Assembly (NCBI RefSeq): GCF_002017875.1
Contig: NZ_MUFV01000001.1
Coordinates: 124,001 to 188,000 of the forward strand
Reading direction: 5' to 3'
DNA: 64,000 nucleotides
Source of the DNA: Deinococcus sp. LM3
Lineage (GTDB): Bacteria; Deinococcota; Deinococci; Deinococcales; Deinococcaceae
How positions within the stretch are numbered: position 1 is the first letter of the stretch; the number at the start of each line of letters is the position of its first letter. This document shows, one piece after another, positions 7,156-22,375 of the stretch. The notes below the pieces were generated by a model, which did not search any database, was not told the origin of the DNA, and was given only the letters and a program-made list of their open reading frames with translations. A program made the translations under genes and the position numbers.

Positions 7156-8424
7156 ATGAAGAAACTCGCACTGCTGACCGCCCTTGCCCTCGCCTCCGCC
7201 GCCTCGGCCCAGAGCCTGTCCGGTACCGTCACCGTCTGGTCCTGGGACGCCGCGGCCAAGGCCCTCCAGAGCACCATTCCCAGCTTCAACAAGAAGTACC
7301 CCAACGTGAAGGTCAACGTCGTCGACCTGGGCAACCAGAACGTGTACGACCGTGGTCTGGCCGGCTGCGCGGCCGGCGGCGCCGACATGCCCGACGTGTA
7401 CTCCATCGAGAACAACGAGGCCGAAGTCTTCTGGGCGCGCTTCCCCAACTGCTTTACCGACCTGAACACCCTGGGCGCCGACAAGCTCGCCAAGAACTTC
7501 CCGGCCTTCAAGTGGACCGAACTGATGGCCGGTAACAAGCGCTTCGCGATGCCCTGGGATTCCGGCCCCGTCGTGATCTTCTACCGCCGTGACCTGTACC
7601 AGCAGGCCGGCGTGAACGCCAACGCCATCAAGACCTGGGACGACTTCATCGCCGCCGGCAAGAAGGTCAACGCCAAGTTCGACGGCAAGGTCAAGATGGG
7701 CGTCGTCGCCAACGGCCAGGACGACGAGTGGTTCCGCATGCTCGCCAACCAGAACAACTGCTTCTACTTCGACAACGCCGGCGCCAGCGTCACGGTCAAC
7801 AAGCCCGGCTGCGTGGACGCCCTGACCACCATCAAGAAACTGTACGACGCGCAGGTCGTCGCGACCGGCGACTGGGGCGGCCAGATCACGTCCTTCAAGG
7901 CGGGCCGCAGCGCCAGCGCCATGTTCGGCGCGTGGTACGAGGGCACCATCCGCACGAACGCCCCGGACCAGAAGGGCAAGTGGGGCGTGTACCCCATGCC
8001 CGCCAACAAGGCCGGTGGCGTGCGCGCCGCGAACCTGGGTGGCAGCGCCCTGGCCCTGCCCGCAGGCAGCAAGAACAAGGCCGCCGCGTACGCCTTCATG
8101 GAGAACGCCCTGGCCACCACGAACGGTCAGGTGACCATGCTCAAGAGCCAGGGTCTGGTGCCCAGCCTGCTCACGGCCACCAAGGACTCCTACGTGAAGG
8201 TCGCGCAGCCGTACTGGGGGAACCAGAAGGTCTGGCAGACCATCCTCGACACGCTGGGCGACGTACCCCAGGCGCGCGGCACCCAGTACTTCCAGGACGC
8301 CCGTCAGGTCATGATCGTGGTGCAGGCCGATTACATCAAGGGCAAGTACAAGACCGCCAAGGAGGCCCTGGACGACGCCGCCAAGAAGATCTCCAGCGCC
8401 ACCGGCCTGCCGGTCGCCAAGTAA
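7156..8424 (+). CDS. ABC transporter sugar-binding protein
   Basis: A 422-residue extracytoplasmic binding protein (SBP_bac_1 family). It has a signal peptide (MKKLALLTALALASAASAQ) without a lipobox Cys, so it is probably periplasmic or released. The mature start GTVTVWSWDAAAKALQS and the hinge motif FAMPWDSGPVVIFYRRDLY are typical of sugar binders. The ATG at 7156 sits 6 bases after GGAGG; the ATG at 7150 is too close to that site. With the two permeases and galactosidases downstream, the ligand is probably a galactoside such as lactose, melibiose or a galacto-oligosaccharide. Confidence 0.92.
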   Translation: MKKLALLTALALASAASAQSLSGTVTVWSWDAAAKALQSTIPSFNKKYPNVKVNVVDLGNQNVYDRGLAGCAAGGADMPDVYSIENNEAEVFWARFPNCFTDLNTLGADKLAKNFPAFKWTELMAGNKRFAMPWDSGPVVIFYRRDLYQQAGVNANAIKTWDDFIAAGKKVNAKFDGKVKMGVVANGQDDEWFRMLANQNNCFYFDNAGASVTVNKPGCVDALTTIKKLYDAQVVATGDWGGQITSFKAGRSASAMFGAWYEGTIRTNAPDQKGKWGVYPMPANKAGGVRAANLGGSALALPAGSKNKAAAYAFMENALATTNGQVTMLKSQGLVPSLLTATKDSYVKVAQPYWGNQKVWQTILDTLGDVPQARGTQYFQDARQVMIVVQADYIKGKYKTAKEALDDAAKKISSATGLPVAK

Positions 8425-8457
8425 GTTCCGGTTCCTGACCGGTTGATCACATGAGAC

Positions 8458-8506
8458 GGGGCGGGGAGGACGGCGCGCACCACAGGCGTCGTTCCCTCCG
8501 CCCCCC
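8458..8506 (+). terminator. Imperfect intercistronic stem-loop between binding protein and permeases
   Basis: A GC-rich arm (8458-8472, GGGGCGGGGAGGACG) can pair imperfectly with CGTCGTTCCCTCCGCCCCC (8487-8505). Hairpins at this place in ABC operons commonly cause partial termination or protect the upstream message, giving more binding protein than permease. Confidence 0.5.
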
Positions 8507-8560
8507 TCCTTCGTTTCAGCGCGGAGATTCCCGCCGTGCGCGCGTTCCACAGAGGTACCC

Positions 8561-9475
8561 ATGACCACAGTTCCGCAGCCACCCGCCCCACCCCGAGCCG
8601 TCCGGAAAGCAGGCTGGTGGGCCCGCACGCCCAAGGCCCCCTACCTGTTCATCCTGCCCTACCTGCTGATCTTCATGACCTTCTGGGCGTGGCCGATCAT
8701 CAGCTCGTTCCTGATGAGCTTCAAGGACTCGCGCCTGGGCGAGACCGCTCCCTTCGGACTGGCGAACTGGTCGCGTCTGGTGCAGGACGAGTTCTTCCGC
8801 ACGGCGCTGCGCAACACCCTGGTCATCCTGGTGATTCAGGTGCCGCTGATGCTGTCGCTGGCGACGGTGCTGGCCGTGGCCCTGAACAGCAAACTCCTGA
8901 AGGCCGCCGGGTGGTTCCGGTTCGCGTTCTTCGCGCCGCTGGTCGTGGGGACCGTGGCGTACTCGGCGGTGTTCCGCCTGCTGTTCAACACGGACTTCGG
9001 CATGGTCAACCGTGGCCTGACTGGCCTGGGCCTGCCCGCCGTGGACTGGCTGAACCAGTCCGGGCCGGCCATGACGGTGCTGATCCTCGCCATGACGTGG
9101 CGCTGGACCGGCTACAACGCCATCATCCTGCTCGCGGGCCTGCAGGGCATCAGCGAGGACGTGTACGAGGCGGCCAGCATCGACGGGGCCACGCCCTGGC
9201 AGCAGTTCTGGAAGATCACGCTGCCGCTGCTGCGCCCCAGCCTGCTGTTCTGCCTGGTGCTCAGCGTGATCGGCACGCTGCAACTGTTCACGGAACCGGC
9301 GCTGATCACGAACAGCGGCCCCGGCAACTCCACCATGACGCTCGGCACGTACCTGTACCAGCAGGGCTTCCGCTCCTTCAACTTCGGGTACGCCAGCGCG
9401 ATCGCGTACACCGTCGCGGCCATCGCGGCGATCTTCAGCGTGGTGCAACTGCGCCTGTTCGGGAGGGACGAATGA
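8561..9475 (+). CDS. ABC sugar transporter permease (MalF/LacF type)
   Basis: A 304-residue inner-membrane permease with about six membrane segments, starting with YLFILPYLLIFMTFWAWPIISSF. The cytoplasmic EAA loop, which contacts the ATPase, is seen at YEAASIDGATPWQQFWKITLPLL. With the next gene it should form the heterodimeric channel. Its stop overlaps the start of the next permease by 4 bases (ATGA), so the two are translationally coupled. Confidence 0.93.
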   Translation: MTTVPQPPAPPRAVRKAGWWARTPKAPYLFILPYLLIFMTFWAWPIISSFLMSFKDSRLGETAPFGLANWSRLVQDEFFRTALRNTLVILVIQVPLMLSLATVLAVALNSKLLKAAGWFRFAFFAPLVVGTVAYSAVFRLLFNTDFGMVNRGLTGLGLPAVDWLNQSGPAMTVLILAMTWRWTGYNAIILLAGLQGISEDVYEAASIDGATPWQQFWKITLPLLRPSLLFCLVLSVIGTLQLFTEPALITNSGPGNSTMTLGTYLYQQGFRSFNFGYASAIAYTVAAIAAIFSVVQLRLFGRDE

Positions 9476-10341
9476 CGACCGCCATGCAGGCACCCAAGGA
9501 GAAGGCGGGCGTGAAGGCCCGTAACCGCATCAAGGCCTTCTGGCTGCACCTGGCCCTGATTCCGCTGGCGGCGCTGTTCCTGGCCCCGCTGTGGATGATG
9601 GCGGTGTTCAGCACGCACCCGGAAAGCGCGATCTTCAGCGCGAACCCGCCCCTGTGGTTCGGCGGGTCGTTCGGGGAGAACTTCCGGGGACTCCAGGCCG
9701 ACACGAACTTCCTGCGGGCGCTGCTGAACTCGGTGGTGATCGCGTCGCTGTACACGGTGTTCAGCATGCTGCTGACCTCCATGGGCGGGTACGCGTTCGC
9801 GAAGTTCGATTTCCCCGGCAAGAGCTGGCTGTTCGGGCTGATCCTGGCGACGCTGACCATCCCGACGTTCGTGACGATCATCCCGCAGTTCATCATGGTG
9901 GCGCGCGACATGCAGATCTCGAACACGTACTGGGCGGTGATCCTGCCGACCCTGGCGAACACCATCGGGATCTTCTACATGCGTCAGGCGTTCCAGACGG
10001 TCCCGACCGACCTGCTGAACGCCGCGCGCATCGACGGGGCCAGCGAGTGGCGCACCTTCTGGCAGATCGCGCTGCCGGTCGTGCGGCCCGCCATGGCGGC
10101 GCTGGCGATCCTGCTGTTCCTGGCCTCCTGGAACGATTACCTGTGGCCGCTGCTGGTGCTGACCAACAAGGACAGTTACACCATGCCGGTGGCGCTGGGC
10201 ACCCTGATCGGCCTGACGCGCGTGTCGTGGGGCGGGATCATGGTGGGCACGGCGATCGCCACCATTCCGTTCCTGATGCTGTTCCTGGCGTTGCAGCGGC
10301 ACTTCGTGGCGGGCATCGCGGGCGGCGCGGTCAAGGACTGA
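9472..10341 (+). CDS. ABC sugar transporter permease (MalG/LacG type)
   Basis: A 289-residue permease. The hydrophobic segment LALIPLAALFLAPLWMMAVF near the N-terminus, the EAA loop LNAARIDGASEWRTFWQIAL and the late ASWNDYLWPLLVLTNK motif are typical of the MalG/LacG/CUT1 group. The start is the ATG overlapping the previous stop, with GGGAGG just upstream. No ATPase gene is present in this operon, so an ATPase shared with other sugar transporters (MsiK/MalK type) elsewhere in the genome is expected. Confidence 0.93.
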   Translation: MTTAMQAPKEKAGVKARNRIKAFWLHLALIPLAALFLAPLWMMAVFSTHPESAIFSANPPLWFGGSFGENFRGLQADTNFLRALLNSVVIASLYTVFSMLLTSMGGYAFAKFDFPGKSWLFGLILATLTIPTFVTIIPQFIMVARDMQISNTYWAVILPTLANTIGIFYMRQAFQTVPTDLLNAARIDGASEWRTFWQIALPVVRPAMAALAILLFLASWNDYLWPLLVLTNKDSYTMPVALGTLIGLTRVSWGGIMVGTAIATIPFLMLFLALQRHFVAGIAGGAVKD

Positions 10342-10482
10342 CCCCCGGAGGGCGGCGGCCGGGTCGTGGTGCCCGGCCTCTCCCCTGGCGCCTCCCCTGC
10401 CCCCGCGTTCCCCGTCTGTTCATCCGGCTTTCCCGTTTCCACAGGCCCCCGCACCCCGGAGCCTGCCCGTAAGGACGAGTTC

Positions 10483-12523
<2,041 letters not shown>

Positions 12524-12531
<8 letters not shown>

Positions 12532-14023
12532 GTGGACGGTGAACGAGGCCCCGGAGGGCCTGAAGGTGCTGATCAGCGGGTTCCAGTCCTGGAGTGAGGC
12601 GGAGTTGCAGCCCCTGACGGCGCGGCAGGTGGCCCCGTCGTACCACTGGCAGGTCGAGCAGGGGCACGATCCGGGCTTCGCGCCGGGCGGCGAGGCGGGC
12701 GTGTGGCGCAGTCATACCGTGCTGGCCCTGGCCCGCGAGGACGGCAGCGGCTGGGTCGGCGGGGCGCTGGACGCGACGCGCACCTTCGTGCAGTGGGAGG
12801 CCCGCGCGCAGGGCGATCACGTGACCGTCACCTGCCGCCTGGAAGGCCCGGAGGTCGGGGTGCTGTGGGAAGAAACGCCGGACGTGATCGCCACGCTGGA
12901 GGCGCACGCGGCGCAGCTGGGATCGGCCATGCACGCCCGGACGCCCGCGCCGCTGCGGGTGTGGTGCTCGTGGTACTCGTACTACCGCGCCGTGACGCTG
13001 GACGCCATGCTGGACAACGCCCGGCTGGCCCGCGAGCAGGGCCTGGACTTCGACGTGTTCCAGCTCGACGACGGTTTCCAGGCGGACCTGGGCGACTGGG
13101 AACTGCCGTCGGCGCACTTCGGCGGGCACGCCCGTGACCTGCCGGAGCGGTTGCGGGCGCTGGGGTTCACGCCGGGCATCTGGCTCGCGCCGTTCCTGGC
13201 GTCCCCGACCTCGCAGCTGTTCGCGCAGCACCCGGACTGGATGCTGCGTGGCGAGGACGGCCGGCCGCTCCCGGTCGGGCAGAACTGGGGCGGGCCGTAC
13301 TACGCGCTGGACACCACCCACCCGGAGGTGCTGACGTGGCTGCGGAACCTGGGCGCGACCGTGCGCGGCTGGGGGTACACGTACCTGAAGATCGACTTCC
13401 TGTACGGCGCGTCGCTGCCCGGTGTGCGACACGACCCCAGCGTGGGCCGCGCCGGGGCGTACCGCATGGGCATCGAGGCCTTCCGTGAGGGGGCCGGGCC
13501 GGACGCGTTCATCCTGGGGTGCGGCGCGCCGCTCGCGCAGAGCGTCGGCGTGGTGGACGCCATGCGCACCGGGCCGGACGTGGCGCCCATCTGGGACGAG
13601 GAGTCCCGGCGGGTGTGGCTGGGCGACGCGACCGGCCCCAGCGCCCGCAACGCGCTGCACACCGCCCTGAGCCGCTGGTATCAGAGCGCGTGGTACCAGC
13701 CGGACCCGGACGTGGCGATCTGTCGCCGCGAACTGAGCATGCTGAGCACGCCCGAACGCGAGGCGATCGCCGGGATGCTGGACGTGATCGGCGGTCTGCG
13801 CGCCAGCAGCGACCCCATCGCGCTGCTGAACGACGAGGGCCTGGACCTGCTGCGCCGCTGCCTCAAGGTGAGCACGCCGGACCGTCCGGTCAGCCTGAGC
13901 CTGCGGGGCGGGGCGGCCGTGACTCACTTCTCGCGCGGCGAGTTCAACCTGACCGACCGGTCCGCGCCGGACGCCCAGGGCCGACCGCTGCCCCCCCACT
14001 CTTACCGTGAGGCCCAGAAATGA
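12524..14023 (+). CDS. Alpha-galactosidase, glycoside hydrolase family 36
   Basis: A 499-residue enzyme removing terminal alpha-galactosyl groups (melibiose, raffinose). The catalytic barrel shows CSWYSYY, FDVFQLDDGFQ, the nucleophile Asp291 in YLKIDFLYG and the acid/base Asp352 in MRTGPDVAP. It is of the short, Thermotoga-like type rather than the ~700-residue form. It starts inside the last codons of the beta-galactosidase gene (GGAGAGCAGGATG) and ends with a 4-base overlap into galT, so translation is coupled. Confidence 0.92.
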
Positions 14024-15137
14024 CCACCCATACCGAGGCCCCCGCCGCCCTGCACGCGCAGGACTTCACGAAACCCGACGGGCGCGCCCTGACGCTGTAC
14101 GGCCTGGAGCCGGTCGAGGTGACCAGCGAGATTCCCAGCCCCAGCCCGGACCCCGTGGACGCCCGCCCGCTGATGCGCTGGCACCCGCTGCGCGGCGAGT
14201 GGGTCATGTACGCCGCGCACCGCATGGGGCGCACGTTCCTGCCGCCGCCCGAGTACAACCCGCTGGCCCCCACCAGTGATCCCGCGCACCCCACGGAACT
14301 GCCGCAGGGCCGGTACGACATCGCGGTGTTCGACAACCGCTTTCCCAGCCTGACCCTGAACGCACCCACGCCGCCGCAGGGCCCGGCCGGGACGCGCGCG
14401 GGCGTGGGTAAGTGCGAGGTCGTGGTGTTCAGCCAGAGCGCCCAGGGCCGCCTGAGTGACCTGACGGACGCGCAGGTGGACCTGCTGCTGGGCGTGTGGG
14501 CCGACCGCACCACGCGGCTGGCGGGCACGGGGCAGATTCACAGTGTCCTGGCCTTCGAAAACCGGGGCGTGGAGGTCGGCGTGACGCTGCACCACCCGCA
14601 CGGGCAGATCTACGCCTACGATCACGTACCGCCCGTGCAGGCCCGCATGACCGCGCAGATGGAGGCGTACCACGCGCAGAACGGCCGCCCGTGGCTCTCG
14701 GACTTCGTGGAGGGCGAGCGGGAGAGTGGCGAGCGGATCGTCCACGACGACGGCGACTCCCTGAGCGTCGTGCCGCCGTTCGCGCGCTACACCTTCGAGA
14801 CGTGGGTCATGCCCACCCGCCCGGTCAGTCTGCTGTCCGACCTGAGCGGCACGGAGCGCGCCAGCCTCGCCCGCACCCTGAAGGACGCCCTGCTGCGCCT
14901 GGACGGGCTGTTCGGCGTGCGGATGCCGTACCTGCTGACGGTGCATCAGGCGCCGCTGGACGGGCCGCACCCGGCGTTCCCGCTGCACATCGAGATCTAC
15001 CCGTACCTGCGCGCGCCGGGCCGCATGAAATACCTCGCCGGGACCGAGCAGGGCGCCGGGGAGTTCGCGAACGACAAATTCCCGGAGGCGGCCGCCGCCG
15101 AACTGCGCGCCGTCTCCCCCACCGCCGGAGAGAACCT

Positions 15138-15141
<4 letters not shown>
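14020..15141 (+). CDS. galT: Galactose-1-phosphate uridylyltransferase
   Basis: A 373-residue enzyme of the Leloir pathway, moving UMP between UDP-glucose and galactose-1-phosphate. The active site HHPHGQ (HxHxQ, nucleophile His194) is preceded by the conserved SVLAFENRGVEVG. The N-terminal WHPLRGEWVMYAAHR and FDNRFPSL motifs and the late FPLHIEIYPYLR motif, with its Zn/Fe-site residues, are also present. It overlaps both neighbours by 4 bases. Confidence 0.95.
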
Positions 15142-16208
<1,067 letters not shown>

Positions 16209-16227
16209 GCTGACCAGAGTGCAAACA

Positions 16228-16259
16228 TGAGGCCCCATCCGGTGTGGATGCGGGCCTCA
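16228..16259. terminator. Bidirectional terminator at the end of the galactoside operon
   Basis: TGAGGCCCCATCC (16228-16240) pairs with GGATGCGGGCCTCA (16246-16259) with one bulge. It lies between galK and a small convergent gene. Confidence 0.65.
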
Positions 16260-16284
16260 ACCTGATAAATGCCGGGGCAGCGGG

Positions 16285-16494
16285 TTACACGCCGTCGTTG
16301 GCAGGCTCGTTCTCCGGGTCTTTCTGGCGGTTGGGTTCGCCGTGCTCGACGCCGATGTCGGGGTTGCCGAGGCTGTCCTGCACCACACCGCGCTGGTCGT
16401 GGCTGGGGGGAATGTGACGCAGGCTCTCGGCGTCGCTGTGCTCGTGGGGTTCGGTGGGGGTGCCCACCACTTCGTCGCTGGTATGTCCGGTCAT
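16285..16494 (-). CDS. Small hydrophilic acidic protein, unknown
   Basis: Sixty-nine residues rich in Glu, Asp, His, Pro and Asn, with no hydrophobic core, no cysteine and no membrane segment. It is probably intrinsically disordered. I recognise no family. The start at 16494 is supported by a TACAGT -10 box ending 7 bases before the ATG; a longer upstream frame exists but lacks such support. It is convergent with galK and divergent from the pullulanase gene. Confidence 0.6.
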   Translation of the reverse strand: MTGHTSDEVVGTPTEPHEHSDAESLRHIPPSHDQRGVVQDSLGNPDIGVEHGEPNRQKDPENEPANDGV

Positions 16495-16501
16495 GGCGCC
16501 C

Positions 16502-16507
16502 ACTGTA
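16502..16507 (-). promoter_or_regulatory. -10 box of the small acidic protein gene (leaderless)
   Basis: TACAGT on the minus strand is followed by GGGCGCC and the ATG at 16494. Confidence 0.5.
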
Positions 16508-16631
16508 GGGTCGGGGCGCGGCGGGGCGGGTGTGCCGGGCCTCAAGGAACGTTGGGGGTGCAGCGCCGGCTGCCTTGCAACCGGTTCATGGAAGCACTCC
16601 CACGCGCGGCGGGGTACACTCCGAGGCACAC

Positions 16632-20336
<3,705 letters not shown>

Positions 20337-20339
<3 letters not shown>

Positions 20340-20496
20340 TATGGACTCCGATTGAATGGGCTGCAAAGTCCGTTCAATCCGAGCGGACTCGTAGAGCTGC
20401 GCAGCAGGGCGAGTAGGAGCGAAACGGGTTCCGGGCGTGGAGCGGGCAATCCGGTGGAGTTCCGGATTGTCAGCGAAACAAACGGAATCCGTATGA
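20337..20496 (+). repeat. TGA-flanked element, complete 160-bp copy; supplies pullulanase stop
   Basis: It runs from TGATATGGACTCCG to CGGAATCCGTATGA and belongs to the long class, which has about 21 extra bases (around CTCGTAGAGCTGCGCAGCAG) in the middle. Hairpin 1 is partly eroded; hairpin 2 (CAATCCGG and CCGGATTG) is perfect. The first TGA is the pullulanase stop codon and an identical TGA closes the copy. Confidence 0.9.
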
Positions 20497-20550
20497 TTTC
20501 CGCAGGCGGGGGGCGCCCCTGTCTGCGGCGCGCTATGCTGGCCGCCTATC

Positions 20551-20841
20551 ATGCAGACGATCGAGAATCAGACGTTCACCGGCAAACGCATCCCCCTGGA
20601 CGGCACGCAGTTCGTGAACTGCACCTTCGAGAAGTGCGTGCTGGTCTTCAGGGGCGAGGACGGCACCGCCATGCAGGGCTGCCAGATCCACGAGACCGGT
20701 TTCGTGTTCGAGGGCAGCGCCGCCAAGACCATCGAACTGATGGCCGCCATGCACCAGGGCGGTTTCCAGGAGATGGTCGAGGCCACCATTGCCACCATTC
20801 GCGGCGAGGGCCCGCAGGACGGCGGCGCCGCCCAGGCCTGA
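20551..20841 (+). CDS. Small conserved-looking protein, unknown
   Basis: A 96-residue soluble protein with three cysteines. Residues about 15-60 (DGTQFVNCTFEKCVLVF... MQGCQIHETGF) have the alternating pattern of short beta-helix or pentapeptide-like rungs. The C-terminal part is helical (AKTIELMAAMHQGGFQEMVEATIATIRG). I do not recognise the family. It begins 54 bases after the repeat copy and is followed at short distance by the nucleoside hydrolase gene in the same direction. Confidence 0.65.
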   Translation: MQTIENQTFTGKRIPLDGTQFVNCTFEKCVLVFRGEDGTAMQGCQIHETGFVFEGSAAKTIELMAAMHQGGFQEMVEATIATIRGEGPQDGGAAQA

Positions 20842-20905
20842 ACGCAGGAACGGACGGGACGACGGGGCCCTCGCGGTCCCGTTTTCGCGTCTGTGGGGGG
20901 GGCGC

Positions 20906-20911
20906 TATGCT
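20906..20911 (+). promoter_or_regulatory. -10 box of the nucleoside hydrolase gene (leaderless)
   Basis: TATGCT is followed by GCCCGGC and the ATG at 20919. The in-frame ATG at 20907 overlaps the box itself and is therefore rejected as the start. Confidence 0.6.
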
Positions 20912-20918
20912 GCCCGGC

Positions 20919-21887
20919 ATGACTGCCCGCACCCCGGCCCGCCCCGCGCCCCTGCCTGTGATCTTCGACGGTGACCCCGGCCTGGACGACGCGGTGGGCT
21001 GGCTGCTGGCGCTGGGCAGCCCGGAGGACGTGGAGGTGCTGGGGTTCACGGCCGTGCACGGGAACGTGCCGCTGGACCTGACAACCCGGAACGCGGGCGT
21101 GGTGCTGGCCCTGGCGGGCGAGGCGGGGCGGAACGTGCCGTATTTCGCGGGCGCGGACCGGCCCCTGCTGCGCGAGGGTGTCACGGCGGCCAGCGTGCAC
21201 GGCGCGACCGGCCTGCCGGCGGCGGACCTGCCGGAGCCGCTGCGGGCGCCGGAGGCGGGGCACGCGGTGGACTTCATCGTCCGGACGGTGCGGGGGCGTC
21301 CGGGCGAGGTGACGCTGGTGCCGACCGGGCCGCTCACGAACGTGGCGCTGGCGCTGCGGCTCGCGCCGGATATCGCGCCCCTGATCCGCGAGATCGTGTG
21401 GATGGGCGGCAGCACCGGGCACGGGAACCGCACGCCGGCCGCTGAGTTCAACGCGCTGGTCGATCCTCACGCCGCGCAGATCGTGTTCGCTTCGGGCGTG
21501 CCGCTGCGGATGGTGGGCCTGAACGTGACCATGCAGGCGGTCGCCACGCCGGACCGCGTGGACGCCCTGCGCGCCCTGGGAAACCGCGCGGGGGCCGTGT
21601 GCGCCGAGCTGCTGACCTTCTACGCGGGCGTGTACCGCGACCGCTACGGCCTGAGCGGCGGCGCGCTGCACGACCCGCTGGCGGTGGCGGCGGCCCTGCG
21701 CCCGGACCTGCTGGACTGGCAGTCCATGGACGTGCAGGTCGAGACGCAGGAGGGACTGAACCTGGGCCGCACCGTCTGCGACCTGTACGGCGTGACCGGG
21801 CGGCCCGCGAACGCGCAGGTGGCGGTCGGCGTGAGGGACGGGGAGTTCTTCGCGCTGCTGCTGGAACGGATCGCGCGCCTGCCGTGA
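20919..21887 (+). CDS. Inosine-uridine preferring nucleoside hydrolase
   Basis: A 322-residue enzyme cleaving the N-glycosidic bond of ribonucleosides for salvage. The Ca-binding N-terminal motif appears as FDGDPGLDDAVGWLLAL, a variant of the usual DTDPGxDDA. VTLVPTGPLTNVALAL and IVWMGGS follow, AAEFNALVDPHAAQIVF carries the conserved Asn/Asp, and the late LSGGALHDPLAVA gives the second Asp of the metal site. The gene ends one base before the convergent kinase gene ends. Confidence 0.92.
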   Translation: MTARTPARPAPLPVIFDGDPGLDDAVGWLLALGSPEDVEVLGFTAVHGNVPLDLTTRNAGVVLALAGEAGRNVPYFAGADRPLLREGVTAASVHGATGLPAADLPEPLRAPEAGHAVDFIVRTVRGRPGEVTLVPTGPLTNVALALRLAPDIAPLIREIVWMGGSTGHGNRTPAAEFNALVDPHAAQIVFASGVPLRMVGLNVTMQAVATPDRVDALRALGNRAGAVCAELLTFYAGVYRDRYGLSGGALHDPLAVAAALRPDLLDWQSMDVQVETQEGLNLGRTVCDLYGVTGRPANAQVAVGVRDGEFFALLLERIARLP

Positions 21888-22373
21888 TCAGTACCGGATC
21901 ACCTGCTGCAAGGCCTCCTCGTCCGGGGTGAGCGGCTCGAAGCGGGGGCGGAACAGGTCGAAGGTGTCGTCGGCGATCAGCAGCGCGTCCGGCTGGAGGT
22001 TGCGGGTCTGCACGCGCCGCCGCGCCTCGGTGTCCGGGACGGCCAGGACGTGCAGGGTCAGCGGTGCGCCCAGCGCGGCCGCCTGCGCGCGCAGTTCGTC
22101 GCGGGCCGCGCGGGTCCAGAACCCATGATCTAGGATGACCGGCACCCCCAGCGTGACGGCACGGGTCCACTGGGCCTCCATGACGGTCATCACGCGCCGG
22201 AACAGGGCCGGGAACTCGTCGGCGGGCGGGTCCTGGCCGTACAGGGCGGTCATCCACTCGTCGGACGTGAAGCGCAGCGCGCCCAGCTGCGTTTCCAGGG
22301 TGCGGGCCAGGGTGGTCTTGCCGCTGCCGATGAACCCGTGCAGCGCGTGGATGCGCCCCGGCATCAGGCCCAT
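21888..22373 (-). CDS. Small P-loop kinase (AAA_33/zeta-toxin-like)
   Basis: A 161-residue soluble nucleotide-binding protein. Walker A is GFIGSGKTTLA at residues about 12-22. A D-E-W pair (FTSDEWMTALYG) and the LID-like EARRRVQTRNL give it the look of a nucleoside- or shikimate-type kinase; a substrate cannot be assigned. ATG at 22373 is taken as the start; a TTG at 22379 would overlap the upstream stop. It is translationally close to the PEP-utiliser-like gene and probably in one operon with it. Confidence 0.75.
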   Translation of the reverse strand: MGLMPGRIHALHGFIGSGKTTLARTLETQLGALRFTSDEWMTALYGQDPPADEFPALFRRVMTVMEAQWTRAVTLGVPVILDHGFWTRAARDELRAQAAALGAPLTLHVLAVPDTEARRRVQTRNLQPDALLIADDTFDLFRPRFEPLTPDEEALQQVIRY

Positions 22374-22375
22374 TC

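Noticed and set aside
5515..8634. Minus-strand open frame of over 1000 codons across the FKBP, deoR and binding-protein genes
   Set aside because: It is the antisense shadow of well-identified genes in GC-rich DNA. Its translation is repetitive Gly/Val/His-rich sequence without domains.
20352..20918. Upstream extension of the nucleoside hydrolase frame through the repeat element
   Set aside because: The extension translates the non-coding repeat. The TATGCT box 7 bases before ATG 20919 marks the real start.
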